The notes beneath the pieces are model-generated. The model was not told where the DNA came from and ran no database searches. It saw only the letters and a program-made list of their open reading frames with translations. This document shows, in pieces, positions 45,446-54,902 of a stretch of DNA of 64,000 nucleotides (its first letter is position 1; each line of letters begins with the position of its first letter). Made by a program: the position numbers and the translations under genes. The stretch is from Prevotella nigrescens (GTDB lineage Bacteria; Bacteroidota; Bacteroidia; Bacteroidales; Bacteroidaceae), in assembly GCF_031191185.1 (NCBI RefSeq), contig NZ_CP133465.1, forward strand, positions 1,980,001 to 2,044,000. Direction: 5' to 3'.

Positions 45446-47935
45446 ATGAAATTGAGCATAAAACGTTGCCTGACTATTCTGTATCTACTACTCGTTTATG
45501 CAAATATAACGAGTGCGCAAGTAATGCACATAACGGGAAACGTATATAAAAACATGAAGTCGTTCGACGGAGGCAAGACCAATAAGGTGCCTCTCTCTGT
45601 CCCAGTCTATATATTCGACAACCGAAACGAAGCCAACAAGCAGGCTGCAACATATAGAAGTAAAAGCAAAGACATCAGTCAGGAAGTTACAATCAGAAGT
45701 AATGCGACTGTAACTCCCGACTATGACGGGCATTTCGAAGCTGATATTTCTGCCAAAGGTGCACTGATGGTAATAAACGAAGGCGAAGCAAAGGTAGTAA
45801 ATATCGGTTCTAATCTGCAATACGACATAGTGTTTACCGATGGTTCGAAAACACTTCTGCTTGCCAACACAACTGTCTTTGGCAAGCATTCGGGTGCCAA
45901 TATTGTTGAAATGAAACCTATCGACGATGGTCCAAACCTGCATTGGAACGTTACTGTAAGGCTACCTGAATGGTACACAAAAGACCATTCGCGACTTATT
46001 TTCCAGCCAATGGTCATCAATTGCGAGGAGGAAGACACCATACAATATCTTGAACCGTTAGTGTTTGAAGGGAAGAAATATCATAAAAATCAGATTAGGA
46101 GAAAGAGTTTTGACTACAATCGCAACGATTCGCTGCACAATTACTATATTGAAGACCAACCTACGACCAACGACGAGTTTACCTTCCGTTGGGAAATAAC
46201 GTATCCGAAACCTAATCCAAACAAGAGTTATAAGTGGGGTTCGGTATTGAGACTGGAAGACTATACCCACATTTACTTTGAAGACAAGTCTAAAAACGGA
46301 ACTTGCAACACACGCAAACCATGGAAACTAATAGATGTTTCGATGGCAATGAAACAGATTAAGCTAACGCCACAGTACTATGAACAAGCCAGGGCACAGC
46401 TTAGAGAAGTGCCTCGCGACCTGCAATTAACGTTCGTGGTAGGTAAAGATGAGCTTACCTCGGACACTTCCAACCAACAGAATTTGGGACAACTTGTCAA
46501 GGAACTTCGCTCGTATGGACGGGCATTAATGAACTTTACAGTCCAGGGAACAGCATCGCCCGAAGGCAATGTAGCGGCAAATACGAAGTTGGCAAATACA
46601 CGTGCAAAGAAAGCTTTGTCTATCATTGGAGGGCAAATATCGAGTGCCGGACTCGAAGTTAAGGCACCTTTGGTTTACACTTGGTTCGATGTAGCAGATT
46701 CGTTGAAGGCTCGTAACTTGGAAGCAGAGGCTAACACGTTGCGCAACTACGCGTTTAACAATAATGTCAGTGGCTTGCGCGAAATGCAAAACCACCCCAT
46801 TGTGCAAGAGATATTGCAGAACCAGCGTCTGATGCGCTGCACTTATACACTGCGACAGAATAAGGTTCTCGACCCACAAGAGGTGTTATGGACTTACTAT
46901 AACGATAAAGATTACCAAAAAGGAGGCAAAAATATCTTCTCGAATGGAGACTACTATAACCTCTTTACACAAATAAAGGACTCCACGGAACTACGTAAAC
47001 TGACCTATCGCGCATGGAACGAGATTAAAACACGGCGGACAATGCAATACAGTCCTTTTGCTGCTTATATTGCAAACCGTGTTGCTTGTTACGCAATAGA
47101 AAGCGACTCTATCGACTTATCCATTCTTTCTCCATTCATAGACATGAAGTCTGGCTTAGAAATATCGCGCCCAATATCGTTCGATAATGCGTATCGTTAT
47201 GTAGTAAACAGGCGAGAGCTTGTTGCCAATCAGGCTATAATGTATTTCAAAGCCATGAAGCTTGGCGAGGCTTACCACCTTGCAAACAAGCTGCCCGACA
47301 CCGACGAGTACAAGAATATAAAGATGTTTACCGATTTAGAAACCCTTTTCTTCAAGCAGAACAAGACTGCCGACGAAGCTCGTCGTGCCAAGGAAGCATT
47401 GGATTACGTAATGAAGACGAATGCAGAAAACTACGCCATACTGAACTTTGAATTGGCTTCTGAATTGGGAAAGACGTACGAAGAACTCGAACCGCTCATC
47501 GATTCGCTGCCCGATAACAATGCAAAGAAATGGTATATGAAGGGGGTTATTGAAGCAGGAAAGCCTGAAATAAGCGATGAAGACTTCATGGAACTAACTG
47601 CAAAGTATGGTGCTGACGCTGCATTGCGAATGACTGACAACACCTTTCCTGCTTTCTTAGCTTACTTCCAGCATTGTTTCGATATAAAACCACAATACAA
47701 AGGCTTGTATAACACGGACGCAAACATTCCTGACGACGTGCGGAAGAAAAGCCCATACGATGAGAAAAAGGCTGAACAATATAGACAAAAGTTTACCGAC
47801 TTAATGATTGCTGCTGGCAAAATAAAGGCTCCTGAACACGAAGAAGAGTCTGATGAGAAGCAAGAAGCTACTGAAGAGAACAACAATAACAGCACGCAAA
47901 CAACCAATTTACCAGTAGAGGAGGTTAAGAAATGA
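45446..47935 (+). CDS. DUF3868 protein with OmpA-like domain
   Basis: 829 residues. Signal peptide ending TSAQ, an N-terminal DUF3868 region (about 25-300) with strand-rich segments, then an OmpA-type peptidoglycan-binding-like domain (about 320-400; ELRSYGRALMNFTVQGTASPEG and NTRAKKALS). The remaining C-terminal part is helical. DUF3868 proteins sit next to DUF3575 proteins in fimbrial clusters, suggesting a periplasmic scaffold. Its stop overlaps the next start by four bases. Confidence 0.82.
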   Translation: MKLSIKRCLTILYLLLVYANITSAQVMHITGNVYKNMKSFDGGKTNKVPLSVPVYIFDNRNEANKQAATYRSKSKDISQEVTIRSNATVTPDYDGHFEADISAKGALMVINEGEAKVVNIGSNLQYDIVFTDGSKTLLLANTTVFGKHSGANIVEMKPIDDGPNLHWNVTVRLPEWYTKDHSRLIFQPMVINCEEEDTIQYLEPLVFEGKKYHKNQIRRKSFDYNRNDSLHNYYIEDQPTTNDEFTFRWEITYPKPNPNKSYKWGSVLRLEDYTHIYFEDKSKNGTCNTRKPWKLIDVSMAMKQIKLTPQYYEQARAQLREVPRDLQLTFVVGKDELTSDTSNQQNLGQLVKELRSYGRALMNFTVQGTASPEGNVAANTKLANTRAKKALSIIGGQISSAGLEVKAPLVYTWFDVADSLKARNLEAEANTLRNYAFNNNVSGLREMQNHPIVQEILQNQRLMRCTYTLRQNKVLDPQEVLWTYYNDKDYQKGGKNIFSNGDYYNLFTQIKDSTELRKLTYRAWNEIKTRRTMQYSPFAAYIANRVACYAIESDSIDLSILSPFIDMKSGLEISRPISFDNAYRYVVNRRELVANQAIMYFKAMKLGEAYHLANKLPDTDEYKNIKMFTDLETLFFKQNKTADEARRAKEALDYVMKTNAENYAILNFELASELGKTYEELEPLIDSLPDNNAKKWYMKGVIEAGKPEISDEDFMELTAKYGADAALRMTDNTFPAFLAYFQHCFDIKPQYKGLYNTDANIPDDVRKKSPYDEKKAEQYRQKFTDLMIAAGKIKAPEHEEESDEKQEATEENNNNSTQTTNLPVEEVKK

Positions 47936-50900
47936 AGAGAACAGTGTCTTTGGTTACGGCATTTTTCGCAATGATAGTTCTTCAAGCACAGACACCAACA
48001 AATCTTCCTACCGATACATTGGTAAGAGATTTGAGCGACTTGGAAGAGAAAATGCAGGCAGAAAGCATTACGGTTAAAGCAGATACCACCTATTATGGAA
48101 CACCGAAGCAGAGAAACTTCAATGCTTTGGACTACAGTCTCGACAGCCGACACCGCTATCAAGGCGACAAATGGACAAAGGGTGGCTTCTCCAAACATAC
48201 TTTCTTAGACTTTGGAGCTGGTGCCGTATTCTATCAGCATAACAACGATTATCAATTAACAATGCAAGCAGGCATTCATCTCCGAATAGGAAAAGAACTT
48301 AGCCCGATGAGTTCTATCCGTTTTGGAATAGGCGGAGAACTGGGTTATATTAGCGGCGAACCCAACGCAAACTGGACGATGCGCACCAATGCCGACTACC
48401 TTTTCAACTTCTCAAACTATCTTTTGGGCTATCGTCCAGACCGTCCTTTAAGCGTTTCGGGCATACTTGGATTAGGCGTTCAACATTCGCACCTAACGAA
48501 ATACAATGGTTCTGCAGTAGCAGGAACCATGAAAGATAAAGCTACCTCTTACAACATTCATACTGGTTTGCAGTTCAAATTCCATGCAGGAACACATGCA
48601 GCACTCGCCATAGAACCTTATATCATGGCGGGTACAGAGGGAATGGACTTGGACAAATCCTCCAAATTCAACCACTTCAGCTTCGGTTACGGTGTAAATC
48701 TATCCTACATTTGGTATTTCTACAACAATATGTCGTCGCAGAAAGATGCGGGTGATTTTAAGAAATACTTTGCCGACGGCAAGCGTTTGTTTCTTGAAGA
48801 CCCTGCAAGACTGCGCTGGCGGCGTCCTTGGTTCTTCGAATACAGCATTGGTCCGGCATACTATCACTCCACAGACCTGAAGGTTGGCAAGACGCTCGGC
48901 TACAGTGTGAGTGCCAACATTGGGCAATGGTTATCGTCTGCCATCGGTCTGCGAGCTGGAATAAACCTGACAAATGCGGCATGGACAAAGACAAGCGAAA
49001 CCACATCGCTGCTCGGCAAGTCGGGCGTTTCGCTCGATGCAATGCTCAATCCGTTCGGTTTCACGCGCCATTACAATTGGGACAGTGCCGTGGGAGTGAA
49101 CCTTTACGGTGGTTACGAAATGGGACTGCTCCAGTTTGTGCACGCCAATATAAGCGATAAAGCCAGCGGACGATATGCCGGATACAGGTTAGGTGCACAG
49201 TTCTGGGCTAAAATTACGAACGATTTACGCCTGACCTTCGAGCCAAACTACATACTGATGGAACATTTCGACCGTCCTGACGGTCGTTTAAGGTATAGTC
49301 AGACCGACTTCAAATTAGGCTTGGCCGTGCTCTTCCGCAACAAATTGCAACGTAACAACGATACTACCCCTGCAAAGAACGCCCTTCCCGAAAGTGGTTT
49401 CTTTATGGGTGGAGGTCTCGGCTGGAACACTACCATCAACAAATGGAGATACACCGGCAAGTCGCGCGGACTGCTTCTGAACTTCAATGGCTTCGTCGGC
49501 TACAACTTCAACATGTACAGTGGGGCAAAGCTTATGGTAGACTACGTTGCGAACCCCATCTGGCAGAAGAATGGCAGTGGCAGTCTCAGCAAGTTTACAT
49601 ATAAGAACACTTTCGTATCTGCCGACTATCAATTTAATGTTCTCAACGCAATGACGGGCTATCGACCTGGAAGAAGATGGAATGTGGAACTCTATGGCGG
49701 TCCGTCTATGGTGTTAAGCAAATACGGAAAGAAGGCTGACATTGGTGCAAACTTCGGTGGAATGCTCTCGTATCGTGTCCTCCCCTATCTGTCTTTGTTC
49801 TATAGCCATACCGTTTACTGGATGCCAAGCAGCCATTACGACTCCGACCAAATCTACACAACGCCCGGAGCCATATCGAATGTGCTTACGGTGGGAGCAA
49901 AATATCATCTCGACGGGTTCATCAGAACCATCAAGAACCTGCCGTGGAAGACTGCTCCCTCATCTGGCTTGCATCGCCTCTTCCTCGATTATGGCTATGG
50001 CTATGCCAACTACCCAATGCTTCCGAGCAAGGGAAAAGACTCGTGGGGCACGTCCATGCAGCTCTCGATGGGCTGGTGGGCTAACTCTTTCTTAGGCGCA
50101 CGTGTCGGATTGAACATGGCAAAAGGTGTGGACATGACGACCACGCACACCACGAACGGGCGGACAGAAGACGTTCACCACGCCATTGGATTGGGCACAA
50201 TTGCCGGCGACGTGCTCATTAATCCACTCGGACTGAGCAGGAACTACAACCAGCATTCGCTTGTTGGAACGAACATTCTCCTGGGATACCAGAACGGCTG
50301 GCTCGTCATGAACGATGCAGAACATACCATCAAAGGCTCAAGAATTACGGCAGACGGCTTCCGCATGGGGCTTCAGCTATGGCTACGCCTCAGTCGCGAC
50401 CTGCGTTTGAACATAGAACCCATGTACTCTAAGCTCAACGTACACGACAATGTCTATATAAATGCAGCAGGCAACACGCTGTACAGAACCAAAGAGATGG
50501 GCACCACGCCTCTCAAGTTAGGCAATTCGTTCTCGGTCCGTGTAGGGCTGATCGTTCCCTTCAACCGTATTGCGCGCTACGAAGATGCCGACATGACATC
50601 GTATGCTGCAAAAGAACCTATGCGTTTCTTTGGTGCGCTGGGCGGCGGCTGGAACATTCTGCTCACCAAACATCGCTTTAAAGACAGCAGTGCAAAGCTT
50701 AACCTGTCGGCTTTCGGAGGCTACAGGCTGAACGAAGTTTCGGCTGTCCGCCTTGGTTTGGAATACATAATGGACAACATCAAGTATGCCTACATAGCAA
50801 ACAACATTGCCGAATTTAACGAAGAGAAGCGCAACATACTATTCGTCTCGGCTGATTTCCAGGTCGATTTGCTCGCCTACTTCCGTGGATACAACCCGAA

Positions 50901-51156
50901 CCGACCGTGGAATGTGGCACTGTACGCCGGTCCGGCTATCGGCATTCAAACCAATAAGGAGCATGTCAAAGACGGCGCCATCAACTTGGGAATGACGGTT
51001 AGCTGCCGAATATCGAAGAACTTCTCGATGTTCTACAATCACAACATCTACCTAATGGGCTTCTTAAGCAATAAGAGTCTGCTGCCGGGAACAACCCTTC
51101 TGGGAAGAATGACGGCACTGAACTGCATAGACTTTGGACTGATGTACAACCTGTAA
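47932..51156 (+). CDS. Five-module outer-membrane protein
   Basis: 1074 residues. Signal peptide (about 1-20), then five repeats of roughly 200 residues. The repeat is marked by a motif like GYRPxRxWNVxLYxGP: FSNYLLGYRPDRPLSV at about 165, NPFGFTRHYNWDS at 371, NAMTGYRPGRRWNVELYGGP at 575, NPLGLSRNYNQHS at 762 and FRGYNPNRPWNVALYAGP at 985. Alternating strands and the final aromatic residue suggest linked beta-barrel modules. No such module order is known to me. It is the last gene of the envelope operon. Function unknown. Confidence 0.75.
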   Translation: MKRTVSLVTAFFAMIVLQAQTPTNLPTDTLVRDLSDLEEKMQAESITVKADTTYYGTPKQRNFNALDYSLDSRHRYQGDKWTKGGFSKHTFLDFGAGAVFYQHNNDYQLTMQAGIHLRIGKELSPMSSIRFGIGGELGYISGEPNANWTMRTNADYLFNFSNYLLGYRPDRPLSVSGILGLGVQHSHLTKYNGSAVAGTMKDKATSYNIHTGLQFKFHAGTHAALAIEPYIMAGTEGMDLDKSSKFNHFSFGYGVNLSYIWYFYNNMSSQKDAGDFKKYFADGKRLFLEDPARLRWRRPWFFEYSIGPAYYHSTDLKVGKTLGYSVSANIGQWLSSAIGLRAGINLTNAAWTKTSETTSLLGKSGVSLDAMLNPFGFTRHYNWDSAVGVNLYGGYEMGLLQFVHANISDKASGRYAGYRLGAQFWAKITNDLRLTFEPNYILMEHFDRPDGRLRYSQTDFKLGLAVLFRNKLQRNNDTTPAKNALPESGFFMGGGLGWNTTINKWRYTGKSRGLLLNFNGFVGYNFNMYSGAKLMVDYVANPIWQKNGSGSLSKFTYKNTFVSADYQFNVLNAMTGYRPGRRWNVELYGGPSMVLSKYGKKADIGANFGGMLSYRVLPYLSLFYSHTVYWMPSSHYDSDQIYTTPGAISNVLTVGAKYHLDGFIRTIKNLPWKTAPSSGLHRLFLDYGYGYANYPMLPSKGKDSWGTSMQLSMGWWANSFLGARVGLNMAKGVDMTTTHTTNGRTEDVHHAIGLGTIAGDVLINPLGLSRNYNQHSLVGTNILLGYQNGWLVMNDAEHTIKGSRITADGFRMGLQLWLRLSRDLRLNIEPMYSKLNVHDNVYINAAGNTLYRTKEMGTTPLKLGNSFSVRVGLIVPFNRIARYEDADMTSYAAKEPMRFFGALGGGWNILLTKHRFKDSSAKLNLSAFGGYRLNEVSAVRLGLEYIMDNIKYAYIANNIAEFNEEKRNILFVSADFQVDLLAYFRGYNPNRPWNVALYAGPAIGIQTNKEHVKDGAINLGMTVSCRISKNFSMFYNHNIYLMGFLSNKSLLPGTTLLGRMTALNCIDFGLMYNL

Positions 51157-51172
51157 GTACACAAAAGAAACA

Positions 51173-51233
51173 GAAAAAGCTGAAAGATAAGGCAAACATT
51201 GTGTGATTGTAAACCTAATCTTCCAGCTTTTTC
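51173..51233. terminator. Bidirectional terminator of the convergent pair
   Basis: AAAAAGCTG and CAGCTTTTT end an imperfect stem with AAGATAAGG/CCTAATCTT inside. It serves the outer-membrane-protein operon and the HU gene. Confidence 0.65.
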
Positions 51234-51251
51234 CGTTGTGTAAACGCTCTT

Positions 51252-51860
51252 TTATTCTTGCTTGTCTGCCCGCACATACGCTTTGCGATAGCGTGTGCCT
51301 ATGTTGCGCAGCCTGCCTCCTTCACACAACTGCTTAGTAATACGGTATGCAGTAGACTGTGAAAGGTTCAGTCTGTCGCGCAAATCATCTACCGTCATAT
51401 ATGGCTTTTCGGCAAGGAGAGCCTCAATAGCACTGTCTATTTCTTTCTCTGTTGGCATAGAGGGGCTACGAAACCTATAGGTTGCATTCTCGAACTCTGT
51501 ATAACGGAGTATATCCATCATCTCTGTATCGGGTCGGAAGTTCACCGTGCGTACCTCGGCATTGTGCAGCCTGACGTGGTTGTTTCGTGGGTCTTCGTAT
51601 ATGTCTCCCTTCACAGCAAGCGAGAAATAGCCTATGCCGGGCAGGTGTACACTGCAGCCGGACATAAGCTGAAAGGCTATTTCGTCGCGCAAAGCTGCAA
51701 TGGTTGCTATGACGTCGGCACGTGTAAGCGCCGTCGCTCCCTGAATGTTCTGCGCAATACGCTCCACGCCAACTGTTTTGTGTTCCACTGTTACTGCCCT
51801 GTACGCTGTTTTCTCTCCCGACTTCATGCGGTTCTTTATTAGCTTGTAATTAACGCTCAT
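51252..51860 (-). CDS. HU-family protein with C-terminal winged helix (copy 1)
   Basis: 202 residues. HU/IHF-like fold (about 1-125; ALTRADVIATIAALRDEIAFQ, HLPGIGYFSLAVKG) followed by a winged-helix domain (about 140-200; MTVDDLRDRLNLSQSTAYRITKQ). It is about 65% identical to the copy at 58.2 kb. The two-domain form suggests a sequence-specific rather than a purely architectural binder. The leader between its promoter (52086-52117) and its start is filled with 22-base arrays, so autoregulation is likely. It lies convergent to the envelope operon. Confidence 0.85.
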   Translation of the reverse strand: MSVNYKLIKNRMKSGEKTAYRAVTVEHKTVGVERIAQNIQGATALTRADVIATIAALRDEIAFQLMSGCSVHLPGIGYFSLAVKGDIYEDPRNNHVRLHNAEVRTVNFRPDTEMMDILRYTEFENATYRFRSPSMPTEKEIDSAIEALLAEKPYMTVDDLRDRLNLSQSTAYRITKQLCEGGRLRNIGTRYRKAYVRADKQE

Positions 51861-51899
51861 ATATCGTTCTGTTTTATAGTCCTTACTTCCTAACGTGTT

Positions 51900-51988
51900 C
51901 AGATGCCCTTTAAGACACCGACAAATGCCTGTCTAAGCATTGACAGATGCCTATCTAAACGTATTTAGATGCCCATTCCGTCAATTTA
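51900..51988. repeat. 22-base tandem array in the HU copy 1 leader (second array)
   Basis: Four units with starts at 51901, 51923, 51945 and 51967, exactly 22 bases apart. The plus-strand core is AGATGCC; one unit carries the palindrome ATCTAAACGTATTTAGAT. Confidence 0.82.
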
Positions 51989-51997
51989 TTACAGTTG

Positions 51998-52085
51998 TGA
52001 GAAATATTTACCATAATTATGATAAATTATTATCGCAGCCATGATAAATATTTCTCATAGCTTTGATAATCCTACGGATTAGGCA
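51998..52085. repeat. 22-base tandem array in the HU copy 1 leader (first array)
   Basis: Units start at 51998, 52020, 52042 and 52064, exactly 22 bases apart, with TGATAAATATT-type palindromes such as TGATAAATTATTATCG. It begins right after the predicted transcription start. The array of HU copy 2 matches it in sequence, number and position. Confidence 0.88.
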
Positions 52086-52117
52086 CAAAGGTAATACAAA
52101 TCCATGAATAAAGCAAA
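52086..52117 (-). promoter_or_regulatory. Promoter of HU copy 1
   Basis: Minus-strand TTTG (52114-52117) and TACCTTTG (52086-52093), 20 bases apart. The rest of the gap to mlaF (to 52284) shows nothing. Confidence 0.7.
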
Positions 52118-52284
52118 AGAAAAGGCAGAGGAAACACAATGTGCTCCGTATTCATTCTCCATGCGTAGAGTTTGCAGAACATGCCTGCAACCTATACACA
52201 AAACGCATATCCGGACACATCAGCCAGGCAAGCTGAACACGCAGGATATAACGAAAACATATGCAGCAGGGGTGGCAGTGGACT

Positions 52285-53052
52285 TTATTTCTGCTTTCCA
52301 GTCTCTACTTGCTTTACCTTCTTAAACAAGTCGGACGCAAATACAAGATCGTTCAGTTTCTTATTGTTGCTCGACATCACCGTGTCTTTGTTCCCTTGCC
52401 ATTCCGCTCTGCCATCGGCAATGAACACAACGTGCTCGCCAATGCCCATCACAGAGTTCATGTCGTGCGTGTTGATAATGGTTGTAATGTCAAATTCCTT
52501 GGTAATGTCCGACAGAAGCTGGTCGATAATCAACGACGTCTTGGGGTCGAGCCCGGAGTTTGGCTCGTCGCAGAACAAGTATTTGGGGTTCATTACGATG
52601 GCACGTGCAATGGCTACACGCTTCTGCATTCCTCCCGATATCTCTTCAGGCAACTTGTTTTCTGCTCCCGTCAGGTTTACACGGTCTATACATTTCTGCG
52701 TCTGTGCGTCGCGTTCCTTCTGTGTCATGTCAGAAAACATGTCGAGCGGGAAGCGGACGTTCTCGAAAACGGTGAGCGAGTCGAACAAGGCAGAGCCCTG
52801 GAATATCATTCCCATCTCTCTGCGCATCCTAATCTTCTCTTTCTTGTCCATCGCCACAAAGTTGCGGTTGTCGTAAAGCACTTCGCCTCTTGTAGGTTCC
52901 AGCAAGCCTACGAGACATTGCAGCAACACCGTTTTTCCTGCACCACTTTGTCCGATGATCAGGTTTGTCCTGCCGTCTTCGAACACCGTGCTGATGTCGT
53001 GAAGCACTTCCTTGTCGCCAAACGATTTATATAAGTTTTTAACTTCTATCAT
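52285..53052 (-). CDS. mlaF: MlaF-type ABC transporter ATP-binding protein
   Basis: 255 residues. Walker A GQSGAGKT, signature ISGGMQKRVAIARAI, Walker B YLFCDEPNSGLDP, the sequence of the MlaF/TtG2A family. With the permease just upstream it would form the energy module of the Mla system that moves phospholipids between membranes to keep outer-membrane asymmetry. The substrate-binding MlaD is not next to it; the following gene is an HU protein. Confidence 0.9.
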   Translation of the reverse strand: MIEVKNLYKSFGDKEVLHDISTVFEDGRTNLIIGQSGAGKTVLLQCLVGLLEPTRGEVLYDNRNFVAMDKKEKIRMRREMGMIFQGSALFDSLTVFENVRFPLDMFSDMTQKERDAQTQKCIDRVNLTGAENKLPEEISGGMQKRVAIARAIVMNPKYLFCDEPNSGLDPKTSLIIDQLLSDITKEFDITTIINTHDMNSVMGIGEHVVFIADGRAEWQGNKDTVMSSNNKKLNDLVFASDLFKKVKQVETGKQK

Positions 53053-53080
53053 GTTGTTATGCCGTTTACGAAAAATACAA

Positions 53081-53827
53081 TTAGCTGAGAAGCTGTGTCA
53101 GGAACACGTCGCTGAACAAGATAAGCACGCTGGAGCTGACAACAGCATTGGTGGACGACTTGCCCACCTCCACCGAACCGCCTTTCACGGTGTAACCAAA
53201 GAATGACGACACGCTGGCGATGATGAAAGCAAAGAAAAGACTCTTGGTTATGCTCATGTACATAAACCACGGATTGAAGTCGTGCTGCAATCCCGAAGTC
53301 AAATCGACAGGCGTTATAATATGCGCAAAGAAAGCCGTCGCGTAGGCTCCCACGATACCCATTGCTGCCGAAAATACAACCAAGAAAGGCATAATGGTGA
53401 TAAGTCCAACTATCTTAGGCAGTATCAGGTAGCTCGCCGAGTTTATTCCCATAATCTCCAAAGCGTCTATCTGCTGGGTAACGCGCATCGTTCCAAGTTC
53501 CGAAGCAATGTTCGAACCCACCTTTCCCGCAAGGATAAGACACATGATACTCGACGAAAACTCGAGCAACATTATTTCGCGCGTAACGTATCCCGATACC
53601 CAAAGCGGCATCCAAGGGCTCTGCACGTTCAGCTTTATCTGTATGCAGATGACGGCTCCGATAAAAAAAGATATGAGCAGGACAATGCCGATGGAATCGA
53701 CACCGAGCTGCGACATCTCCTTGACATACCGTTTAAAGAACATACGAAAGCGCTCCGGACGACTGAAAGTGCGCCCCATTAAGAGTAAGTATCTGCCAAA
53801 TACTGTAAGCCAGTTGAATATAAGCAT
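53081..53827 (-). CDS. mlaE: MlaE-type ABC transporter permease
   Basis: 248 residues from the ATG at 53827 (MLIFNWLTVFGRY); a start 13 codons earlier is in frame but overlaps the -7 box. About five or six membrane helices with GSNIASELGTMRVTQQIDAL, the MlaE signature containing the conserved EL..M. It pairs with mlaF, 28 bases downstream. Its -7 box is TACTTTTG at 53854-53861 on the minus strand. Confidence 0.9.
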   Translation of the reverse strand: MLIFNWLTVFGRYLLLMGRTFSRPERFRMFFKRYVKEMSQLGVDSIGIVLLISFFIGAVICIQIKLNVQSPWMPLWVSGYVTREIMLLEFSSSIMCLILAGKVGSNIASELGTMRVTQQIDALEIMGINSASYLILPKIVGLITIMPFLVVFSAAMGIVGAYATAFFAHIITPVDLTSGLQHDFNPWFMYMSITKSLFFAFIIASVSSFFGYTVKGGSVEVGKSSTNAVVSSSVLILFSDVFLTQLLS

Positions 53828-53853
53828 TGTTGTCTGTTTATTGAATGCAGATG

Positions 53854-53943
53854 CAAAAGTAACCAAAATCCGCTAAAAAACTGCAATATAAGTCATTGTT
53901 TTAAGCAATATCAGCGATATTAGCATTTATTTTACTACTTTTG
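53854..53943. promoter_or_regulatory. Divergent -7 boxes for mlaE and lptB
   Basis: TACTTTTG on the minus strand at 53854-53861 and on the plus strand at 53936-53943. The -33 elements are unclear. Confidence 0.55.
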
Positions 53944-53966
53944 CAACACAGAAACGAAATAGAAAA

Positions 53967-54806
53967 ATGCTCGACACAGAAAACATAATCATCGAACCGG
54001 AAAACGATAAGAACAGTATTCTTCGTACCGAAGGACTCGTGAAGCGGTACGGCAAACGCACCGTTGCCAACGGCGTAAGCATAAACGTGCGGCAAGGAGA
54101 GATTGTTGGCTTGTTAGGTCCGAACGGTGCAGGAAAGACAACATCGTTCTATATGACTACGGGGTTGGTGGTTCCGAATGAAGGACACGTCTACATCAAC
54201 GACTTGGAAATAACAAAATACCCCGTGTACAAACGCGCCCAGGCTGGCATTGGATATTTGCCACAAGAGGCGAGCGTATTCCGGAAGATGAGCGTCGAAG
54301 ACAATATTATGTGCGTTCTGGAGATGACGAAGCTTAATAAACAGCAGCGCATAGAAAAGATGGAAAGCCTTATCAAGGAGTTCCGCTTGGAGAAAGTACG
54401 CAAAAATCTTGGCGACCGCCTTTCGGGAGGCGAACGGCGCAGATGCGAAATAGCACGCTGCCTGGCGATAGACCCTAAGTTCATCATGCTCGACGAGCCT
54501 TTTGCAGGTGTAGACCCTATTGCGGTGGAAGACATTCAGCACATTGTCTGGCGACTGAAGTTCCGCAACATCGGCATTCTGATTACCGACCACAACGTGC
54601 ACGAAACACTGAACATTACCGACCGTGCCTATCTGCTCTTTGAAGGACAGATACTCTTTAAAGGTACGCCCGAAGAACTGGCAGCCAACAAGATTGTGAA
54701 AGAAAAGTATCTGGGTACCGACTTCGTTCTGCAAAAGAAAGACTTCCAATTGTTAGACGAGCGCAAACGTGCCAAAGAAGCCGAAGAAGAACGAAACAGA
54801 GAATAA
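53967..54806 (+). CDS. lptB: Lipopolysaccharide export ATPase LptB
   Basis: 279 residues. Walker [10 protein letters not shown], signature [15 protein letters not shown], Walker [14 protein letters not shown], and [13 protein letters not shown], which is characteristic of LptB. A 25-residue Lys/Glu-rich C-terminus extends beyond the usual length. LptB powers LptF/LptG in extracting LPS from the inner membrane; a likely partner gene starts at the left edge of this window. It is transcribed away from mlaE-mlaF, another envelope lipid transporter. Confidence 0.95.
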   Translation: MLDTENIIIEPENDKNSILRTEGLVKRYGKRTVANGVSINVRQGEIVGLLGPNGAGKTTSFYMTTGLVVPNEGHVYINDLEITKYPVYKRAQAGIGYLPQEASVFRKMSVEDNIMCVLEMTKLNKQQRIEKMESLIKEFRLEKVRKNLGDRLSGGERRRCEIARCLAIDPKFIMLDEPFAGVDPIAVEDIQHIVWRLKFRNIGILITDHNVHETLNITDRAYLLFEGQILFKGTPEELAANKIVKEKYLGTDFVLQKKDFQLLDERKRAKEAEEERNRE

Positions 54807-54902
54807 GTCTATTACCTTATAAATATATACGTGTGCCGTAAATTTATGCTGCAAGTATAGAGACTAACGCAATTCATAACAAATAAACAAGAACAGAAAT
54901 AA

